A stretch of 64,000 nucleotides of DNA, from the NCBI GenBank assembly GCA_035079385.1, contig JAVHKY010000016.1:4759501-4823500 (forward strand). Reading direction: 5' to 3'. Under the pieces are notes generated by a model. That model had not been told where the DNA came from. It saw only the letters and a list, made by a program, of their open reading frames with translations, and made no database searches. Positions 56,961-64,000 of the stretch are shown piece by piece. Every line of letters begins with the position of its first letter. Position 1 is the first letter of the stretch. Source of the DNA: Aspidiotus rigidus (taxonomy: Eukaryota; Arthropoda; Insecta; Hemiptera; Diaspididae). Made by a program: the position numbers and the translations under genes.

Positions 56961-59900
56961 ATTTTATTCAAAAAATTAATGTATAAATTCTTAATATTGT
57001 AAGTATATGATCGTAGAGCGCGCTCTCATCAATTTGGTAGAATCCTTTTGATCTTAGGTTTGAACTTCGTCAGCCCGTAGTCTGTAGATTATTTGTGTGA
57101 GTACCCAAAGACCAATGTACATAGTGCAAAATTGTCTTTTCTTCAATTAACCAAAAAGTTGGTCACAAAAGTTTGAAAGATGGCTGTCGGGTGATGATTT
57201 TCACTATTCAAAGAGACTCTAGATTTTCAGAGGCGCGAATTTTTCCATGTCTGGACGATGATCAGATGATGAGTTTTTTTTCTATTGATACATAGAATTT
57301 CCTTTTAAATATGCCACATATAAAAAGATGAGTTAGAGTTGAGAGATTTTTTAGGTCTGAGGGAATAGAAGAGATTGGACCTATGAATCTTGGGAGAGAG
57401 GTACCTTGTTTGGCGGTCTAGTCAACTAGCTTGTGTTCGAAGATTCCGATGTAGCTAGGGATTCGTACAGAAGAGACTGTTGAGTTGCTTAAATTGAGTG
57501 AAGGAAGGGTTATGAAGATGGAGTGAGTACTTCATTTGTCGTATTCTAGATGGAAGATGGAGTGTAGAGATGAAAGATAGTGTGTAAGAGAAAGGTACTT
57601 TCTTTCGGGAGAGAATTGTGAGACGTGGGCAAGGAATGCTTAAATTACCATTTTGACTACTGAAGCAATAAGGATAAATAAATTTGTGCGTTGACCGCGC
57701 GTGCTTAGACCTTAGGTATAAGATGTTACGGTTAGACATACTAAGGGAGGTTTACTCTGAAGAGTAATCCAAAATTACGAGTACCGCAGTCCTTCGTGTA
57801 GGCAAATGTTGGATTGTGTAAATAGCCAGGGAGAGATGATCGAGAGGATGAGTGCGACAGGATAGACCTACTGAGTGAATAAACGGTATCTGTCGGAAGA
57901 GGGTTGTTGGAGGGGGAAAGTATCGGTTGCTGAGATTGTTTGAAGGTTAGCAGTCATTATTTGTTCTCGAAAATCACGATACTTTTTTAAATTCACGACG
58001 TAATGATGCTCTAATCTACCTTCATAAACTACTTCAAAGTAACATCTTGGTAAGCATAGACTAATTTGTGACCATTATGTTTCAAGTTATGCACATTCCT
58101 CGTTTGTTTGTTTTTTCATATTGTGATTCATGTTCATCATTTATTGTAGATTAATAAATATTTCATAATTCCATGTTTTGGAGATAATTATCCTAATAGA
58201 GAAGAGAGAAAGAAAGAAAGAAAAGAAAAAACTGGAATTCCTGAAAATCGACGCCTAATATTTATAGAAATGAGTTGCAAATATTGTGATATTGCTTACA
58301 GAAAGCAATTTATATGCTTTTTACGTGGAATGAGAAATTAGGCTCTGTGGAAATTTTTCTATTATGTACAACATGTATGGGAATCGACGATCGTCAGGGA
58401 AAATTATTAAATCATATAGGTACTCGGTAATAATCGTTACTGGAAATCCCAGCAAATAGGAAAACGATGCAAATGAAAACTTGGGGTAAGATGTTGGTTT
58501 TGAATAAGAATTTTTTTGATAATCATATTCTACGGATTCGATACGTTATAGGGGGGGAGCGGAAATTACATTCGAAAGAATGGTCGTCAAATCGCAAAAA
58601 AAATCTTTAGAAATAATTTATTTTATAGTGCATGTTTTCCGACCATCCCGATACCTCACTTTGGAATCTTGATTAGGTATAGAAATGTACTCTTAAGTAG
58701 CCAATGCTGTTTCCAATTTTTCCATTAAGTTATTATGCGACTCTTCGAATGACGGAAATTTTCGTTTGAACTTCGTTGTCTTGTTCTGAAATTTTCCTCG
58801 GTCGCATACATACATCGCTGTCAATTTCACTTATATGTATATTTTTACTTGTACGCGTATGCGAGAAACTTTAAAAATGAAATTTTATATTAAACACTGA
58901 GTGGGTAAGTACAATTCTTAACGAGACAGACTCAGCGTGTACATGTACAAAATCAAGAAAAACCTTATTGATCATCCTCATATTGTGAAACGAAGTGAGA
59001 GAAAGAGAAGAAAGAATTCTGTATCGTTTAACGACAAATAAAACCAATTAAATAAACCACAATCTACGTGAACGAAGGTAAAAAGTAATGTATAGGCTAT
59101 ATTATTAGTTATGTAGATACACTTTTTTTTTTTTTTTTTGGTAATCCAAAGTCATAGGTAGAGAAGAGAAAAGTAGAAAAAAACTAACAAAAAGAACATT
59201 TATTTCATGACCAGTTTCAATCCGACATTCTTTCATGTCGACATTAACATTAATATACGGTAACAGACGCTAGAGAATGGAAAGAAGTTCAAAATCGTAT
59301 TCGTTTAGATCCTCGATAATAACGAAAAAACCGTAGTAGTACGGATGTTAATTTATTTATTTTTATTAATCGTAGCTGGACGTTAGAATATTTCGAAATT
59401 TTTAATCGAGTAAACTGCTCGAGTACGCTGTGCTCACTGCGTTTATGCGTACGTTTTTCTTTTCTTCTTCGCCTCCACTTCCCTGCCCTTCCTTGTAAAT
59501 TATAGGTAGGCACGAGACATTGAAATGTCATGAAATACGGTATTTAGAGCTCTCGCGAGATATCTGATCAGGTAGATTCAATAATTTTGGTTTTCTACTC
59601 CAACACGTGAAGATGCTGATTTCATAATGCACAATTTTTCCTTCGAACGAACGTTCGTGTGTTGGGCCTCGATATAGCTTAATCAAATTTATATCTGTGA
59701 ATCGGCGTTCCGAATTAATGGGTATTTAACTAGCATTAAAAAGTAAATGGTTTTCTGGGAGACGCTTAGATGTCGAACGATTTTGTGGTAAATGATATCC
59801 GTCAGAGTTGCGTCTTCTCTGAGAGATACTATGGTCGAAAATGGAGGACAATCTTGCTGAGAATCACGGGCACCCGCGAAAAAAACAATTACTCCGGCGT

Positions 59901-60407
59901 TTTCGATTAGACGCATCTCATAAGGTCTGCTCCAAAAGTCCTTCTGATTATGCAGATGAAGCTAGATTTAAAGGTTATTTTTTAAGAACCTATCTTGAGG
60001 AAACTTTGTACTGCTGGATTGGGAGACGACTTTCATAAGAATGTATTCCAAGGGTATTCTCTACCCTTGAGATTATTTTATGGAGTGTCATCGCTTCAAT
60101 ACTGTAAGTATAATTTTTGAATAAGTTTCAACCTGAACTCACTCTCCTCCAGTTCTATCGTTCCTCTCCTCTGGATGACCGTTATCAATCTCCGCTTCTT
60201 GAAACCTAATTCAGACCCTCTCCTTTCTACCTCATATCGCGCGAGATAGTTCTCAAAAAATTCTCAACAAAGGATTCTTTTGGTTGAATCAATGCGGTTT
60301 CTCAATTTATGGCCAGATATACCAGACGAAGTAATACTCAAGCGAGTAATACAACCGGAGTAATTTACAATAGCCACAGAAAATTAACGACGCCGGAGCG
60401 CTTCCGA
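56961..60407. other. Intergenic, nothing recognised
   Basis: Plain AT-rich sequence with a purine-rich tract at 58,200-58,230 and poly-T at 59,123-59,141. Short open frames without domains (57,455-57,739; 59,841-60,038) are not called. Confidence 0.3.
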
Positions 60408-62423
60408 TTAAACAATCATTGTCAACGGGGACTGGAAAGCGCCTGACCAACTCCGGCTGTAAACTAGAAACATACGAGGAAATGAGGATTGAACCAGCGA
60501 GTCATCACGACGTGAATCATACTCGTAAACTAGTTCAATCAACCCCTCATCAGGTATGTACCTGTTGAGCACATTAAGGTCGTCGTTATTTAAATGACGG
60601 ATTATTTCGATGTGTTCTAACGCTTTCCGCTTCGAATACGCGTTTTCTCTATAGAGGAGGACCTCGGACCTCTCTTTAATACTATGGCCGCTAGTGATTA
60701 GATGGTCCGCAAACGCCGATTCACCTATATTCTTCTTTTCCCACGCCTTCCTATGTTCAGCGATTCTAATTTTCAACTGACGGCCTGTCTCGCCGATATA
60801 AATACCGTTACAATCCTTACACTCAACTTTATACACACCACTTCTCTCGGCCAGTTGGATGGGGTCTTGTAGCCTAACCAATAAACTTTTTATGGTATTG
60901 GGGTTGTAATACACAGGCCGAAATCCAAAGGGGCGTAGGACACGACTCAATTGAGATGAAAACTGCCCCAAGAACGGAAGCCTTATCCAACGCTCTCTAC
61001 TGTTTAGGGCCGTATTGCGGGGGAGGGAGGTGGTGGAATCGAGGCATTTTCGAGTAACTTTCCTTTGGTTCATAAGGTCAATGTCTAAGTTCACTTCATT
61101 CACTCTGGCCAAGTGCTTTATAGTTAATACCTCTTTTTGGAAGGCTGACTGATTGAGAGGAATACTAGTCAGTCGATGGATTAAGCTGTTAAATCCAGCA
61201 TATTTATGGGCTACAGGGCAAAAAGATTTTCCGTGGACAGTAATATCAGTCGCAGTATCTTTCCTGTATATGGCGAATTCATGGATACCGTCTCTATTAC
61301 AGATCGTCAAATCCAAGTAATTAATAGATGCGCCACCGATTTCTAAAGTAAATTTTATAGAAGGATATTGATTATTTAGATATTGGAGAAACTCCAAAAG
61401 GAGCTCTCGGGGACCAGTCCACGTACACAACACATCGTCGACATACCTGTGCCAATAATAAATCTGATCTAAATACGCACTGCCAGAGGAGAACAAATCG
61501 AGCTCAAACTTAGACATAAAGACCTCCGAAATGAGAGAACCCAAAGGAGAACCGATGGGTATTCCAACCTCTTCAGGAAACTCAAAAAACTTGTTATCGA
61601 ATGTGCAATAATTGGGAGACCAACAAATATTGAGGAGATTGAAAAATTCACCCAATTCTTCTTGGCGAACATTTGTTTGAATCAAAAGGTCTCCCATATG
61701 TTGCATGGCGGTTGCTCTGGGGATATTGGGGAACAGGCCGACCACATCAAATGAACACAGGGTCGATCCCAGCGGAAGAATATTATCCTTAAGCCTATCA
61801 GCCAAGGAGACCGAATTTTTCACCGAGTAAGGTGACTCATGGTCAACTCTCGATTTAAACCAGCGGTCCAAAAATTTCGCCAGAGCGTACGTGGGGGAGG
61901 ACACAAAGGATACGACCGGACGCATCGGGTTATCTTTTTTATGGACTTTTGGTAGCCCGTACAAGAGGGGAGGCACAGGGTTGGGCTCCAGGAGCAATCT
62001 TTTTAGCGAGGGAGTTTTAATAATAAATTCACACTCGTTTATCACACGTCTAACTTCTTTTACGTGTTTAGGAAAATTGAAACTGTCGTTTTCCTTAGCA
62101 CCACACTGGCCGAGAACGTCATAGACCTTGGAGACGTAGGATGACTTCTCCATCACGACAATGGCATTACTTTTGTCAGCTTTCGTGATGATTAAGCCCT
62201 CCTCCCTGACCCTCCTCTTTAATCCCTTAATCACCTCAATGCGAGGGAGGGGGGTATTGCGGACAAGAGCAGCACAATTTTTTTGAGTACTAACCCCCGG
62301 TCCGATTTTCACCTCGAGGTCGGCAACAACATTAGCCAAAGCATTACTATTATTAAAAGGAGGTAATCCGAACTTCAACCCTTTCTCTAATAAATTCACC
62401 TCATCGCTACTGAACTCAACCAT
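60408..62423 (-). CDS. Penelope-like element: reverse transcriptase with GIY-YIG endonuclease, intact
   Basis: An uninterrupted 671-codon minus-strand ORF from a Penelope-like retroelement, which copies its RNA and nicks target DNA with its own GIY-YIG nuclease. The RT is at about residues 60-390: 'LLYGLPKVHKKDNPMRPVVS' (153-172), motif A 'SFDVVGLFPNIP' with Asp 226, 'GIPIGSPLGS' (287-296), catalytic YVDD (327-330), and 'INYLDL' (367-372). The linker 'WIRLPFLG' lies at 479-486. The GIY-YIG nuclease is at about 528-610 (GVY 529-531, C535 and C538, 'IYIGETGRQLKIRIAEHR'). All key residues are present. The first in-frame Met follows a nearby upstream TGA, and relatives are longer at the N-terminus, so an intron or an N-terminal truncation is likely. 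Two other partial copies lie in the window. Confidence 0.92.
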   Translation of the reverse strand: MVEFSSDEVNLLEKGLKFGLPPFNNSNALANVVADLEVKIGPGVSTQKNCAALVRNTPLPRIEVIKGLKRRVREEGLIITKADKSNAIVVMEKSSYVSKVYDVLGQCGAKENDSFNFPKHVKEVRRVINECEFIIKTPSLKRLLLEPNPVPPLLYGLPKVHKKDNPMRPVVSFVSSPTYALAKFLDRWFKSRVDHESPYSVKNSVSLADRLKDNILPLGSTLCSFDVVGLFPNIPRATAMQHMGDLLIQTNVRQEELGEFFNLLNICWSPNYCTFDNKFFEFPEEVGIPIGSPLGSLISEVFMSKFELDLFSSGSAYLDQIYYWHRYVDDVLCTWTGPRELLLEFLQYLNNQYPSIKFTLEIGGASINYLDLTICNRDGIHEFAIYRKDTATDITVHGKSFCPVAHKYAGFNSLIHRLTSIPLNQSAFQKEVLTIKHLARVNEVNLDIDLMNQRKVTRKCLDSTTSLPRNTALNSRERWIRLPFLGQFSSQLSRVLRPFGFRPVYYNPNTIKSLLVRLQDPIQLAERSGVYKVECKDCNGIYIGETGRQLKIRIAEHRKAWEKKNIGESAFADHLITSGHSIKERSEVLLYRENAYSKRKALEHIEIIRHLNNDDLNVLNRYIPDEGLIELVYEYDSRRDDSLVQSSFPRMFLVYSRSWSGAFQSPLTMIV

Positions 62424-62970
62424 GACTTCGTCTGGAGATTCTTTTGGTTCTTGGAATCAAACAACTCTCTCTCGACCAGCCATCTCCTGATTTCTTCACC
62501 TTCCTATATCTTCAACTCAGTCTTCCACCAAGATGACAACCTCTCTTTGTCTACCTTCAACAAATATATCTAATTCAATCATTCTCTCAAATCCCTGTCA
62601 AATCTGTCTTCATCGGACCCTTCTCTCGAACACTTCTCGACTTCCCATCTCCCAATCTACTTAATCATTCACCCTGTCTTTGGCTACCTTCAACAAACAT
62701 ATCTATCTATATTTGTAATTCAATCAATCTCTGAACACAGCCTCTGTAGCAAATCCCTTTCAAATCTCTCCTTTCTGGACCCTTCTTTCAAACACTTTTC
62801 GACTCTCCATCTCCAAAGTCCCTCACCTTCACGTCTTAATTTCAATTTGTCACCAGAATGTCCATCTCTTTTTGTTAAATCCCCGAACATTAGCTCGTCA
62901 TCCCGACCTCTTGCAGCAGCGAACTCGGCGTGAAAGCAGACGTAGGCATAGCAAACGTTCATTTTTGGAC
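62424..62970 (-). repeat. Upstream region of the Penelope-like ORF with a direct duplication
   Basis: Two related segments on the minus strand, 62,545-62,650 and 62,685-62,816, share 'gatttgaaagggatttg'-type and 'gaagtgttcgagagaaggg'-type phrases. Both translate in part to similar peptides ('VEKCLKEGSRKERFERDLLQ' and 'VEKCSREGSDEDRFDRDL'). They may be duplicated pieces of the element's missing N-terminal region or 5' leader. Confidence 0.45.
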
Positions 62971-63009
62971 AACATGCATTATCAGCTTTTTTTCCTGCAA
63001 TCTAGACCC

Positions 63010-63260
63010 GAAAATGAAAAATATTCTCAGTAGAGACTGGAATTTTTCACTAAAAAAGAATCTTTTCGGTTCTGAAAATCAGATTTTCGACATTATTCGA
63101 CATTTATAGAGAAACTCCCAGGAAAGCGGTTCATTTTTCGTAAAATTACAACTGTTGACAAAAATTTTGAGTCGTGCATAACAATGAGGTGTTTCTCAAC
63201 GTTATCTTGCGTGAAATTATGATCATGAGGATGGTCTCATTGCGTTTTTTTTTTTCTGGA
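63010..63260 (-). pseudogene. hAT transposase 3'-end remnant, copy 2
   Basis: A diverged relative of the segment at 63,640-63,850: both have 'gaatttytggcactaaaaa'-like sequence and 'gtygtgcataacaatgaggtg'. Translation near 63,175-63,210 on the minus strand gives 'NVEKHLIVMHD', comparable to 'TVEHHHIVMHN' in the other copy. Short and decayed. Confidence 0.5.
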
Positions 63261-63639
63261 CTGTGTGCTATTTCGTTTTTTGTAAACACCTCGTGACTTA
63301 TCCTCGTCAAGTTGCGCCTTTTTTCCTCAGCATGTTGGCTTCTCCTTCCCATTTTCTTAAATTTTTAACCTTTCGAACCATTTTCGGCATTTATTTGCGC
63401 TTTTGACTCTTGAAGCCATTTTCGGCTTTTATAACCACTTCCGGCACAATAAAAATTTAACAACAGCCCCTCCCCCTTTGATTCGTATTCATTTCTTATT
63501 AACACTTCTATAAATGCTTCCAAAAAAAGTTATAAATGCGAGGACTCATGTCTCTAATTTTGAGTTTAGGTACAGCAGTAAAGAAAAAAATGTCATTTCA
63601 ATAATTAAAGATCTGTTCAGTTGTGGTTCAGTAGCGAGC
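63261..63639. other. Intergenic, nothing recognised
   Basis: 'ttttcggcattt' and 'ttttcggctttt' phrases recur at 63,380-63,440. No gene was found. Confidence 0.3.
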
Positions 63640-63758
63640 GCAATAATTAGAGCCCGAATTTCTGGCACTAAAAAAAATTGTTTTCGGCATCAAAAATTAA
63701 GGTTTCGGCAATGTACGGCATTAAAAAAAAGGCGTGAAAAATTGCTCTGCCTTTAATT

Positions 63759-64000
63759 TTACAAAAATTTTATGTTGTGCATTACAATGTGGTGATGTTC
63801 TACAGTTTCCGTTTTCAGACTTTGCCTTTTGTCGCTCAATATATTTTTTAATCCAGAAAAAGTACGCTCTAAGTCGACAGAGGTGAGAGGAGCATACGTA
63901 AGCGAATTGATCGAGCACGACTGGATTTGTAGAAATACTAGACACAAAAGAATCATTGTCATCAAATGAGCGGGCAAGTTCTTGTAATTTTAGAAAACAG
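63759..64000 (-). pseudogene. hAT-family transposase C-terminus, continues past the window
   Basis: The minus-strand frame reads 'YAPLTSVDLERTFSGLKNIL' and 'SDKRQSLKTETVEHHHIVMH', then a stop at 63,759. This is the hAT C-terminal dimerisation motif (P-x-S-x-x-x-ER-x-FS, then L-S-x-x-R-x-x-L). Upstream the likely coding ('LKLQELARSFDDND') is in another frame, so a frameshift lies near 63,905. The rest of the gene is beyond the right edge. Confidence 0.75.

Noticed and set aside
62720..62962. 80-codon minus-strand open frame upstream of the Penelope-like ORF
   Set aside because: Could be leader or lost N-terminal coding, but it is separated by stops and overlaps a duplicated segment; not called as a gene.
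1..64000. tRNA and rRNA genes
   Set aside because: I looked for B-box-like 'ggttcgaatcc' sequences with a matching A box and for conserved rRNA stretches and found none; a covariance-model search would be decisive.

Overview
This window is nuclear DNA of an arthropod, most likely an insect. The evidence is GT-AG introns in three genes, a nuclear insert of mitochondrial DNA that reads only in the invertebrate mitochondrial code (TGA = Trp, ATA = Met, AGA = Ser), and a transposon set typical of insects (Polinton, Helitron, Penelope-like, jockey/R1-type LINEs, hAT, MULE and many MITEs). The order cannot be fixed from sequence alone. The very AT-rich, divergent mitochondrial cytochrome b and the DUF7869-type gene would suit a hemipteran, but that is a weak guess. 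Gene density is low and most of the window is repeats and decayed mobile elements.

Layout. 1-16 kb: intergenic DNA with two dispersed repeat families (B: modules carrying a TGACGTCA core; A: modules with a gacttggaaaaatttc core), a Penelope-like fragment (2.95-3.33 kb), a LINE fragment (6.54-6.99 kb), a decayed MULE transposase (12.8-13.65 kb) and a degenerate tandem array at 14.1-14.3 kb. 16,178-27,185: an 11-kb Polinton/Maverick-type element with ~690-bp terminal inverted repeats, AGT termini and a near-perfect 6-bp target duplication. It holds a broken protein-primed-type family B DNA polymerase on the minus strand, interrupted by a 960-bp Helitron and by another ~1-kb insertion. In the half where capsid, ATPase, protease and integrase genes would be expected, it instead carries a nine-exon plus-strand gene for a predicted secreted protein of about 462 residues. 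28-34 kb: a two-exon DUF7869-type gene on the minus strand with one in-frame TAG, with two inverted copies of a MITE on either side. 34-37.2 kb: two foldback MITEs, then a BTB-BACK-kelch gene with two in-frame stops near its 3' end. 40.26-41.5 kb: the mitochondrial insert (an unidentified small membrane ORF plus the first 260 codons of cytochrome b). 44-48.3 kb: degenerate repeats, a MITE and a ~60-66-bp-period satellite into which two unrelated MITEs have inserted at the same place in the repeat unit. 48.3-49.2 kb: two oppositely oriented halves of a Penelope-like element. 52.1-54.1 kb: a 5'-truncated LINE with a perfect 16-bp target duplication, inserted in a family A repeat. 55-57 kb: repeat family C and a LINE 3' end. 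60.4-62.4 kb: a Penelope-like element with an intact 671-codon RT plus GIY-YIG ORF. 63-64 kb: two decayed hAT transposase 3' ends at the window edge.

The most interesting unit is the Polinton with the spliced secreted-protein gene between its inverted repeats: a mobile element that appears to have exchanged its virion-type genes for a host-like cargo gene. Only the secreted-protein gene and the BTB-kelch gene look like ordinary spliced genes; the intact Penelope-like ORF is the best candidate for recent transposon activity. No tRNA, rRNA or CRISPR array was recognised.
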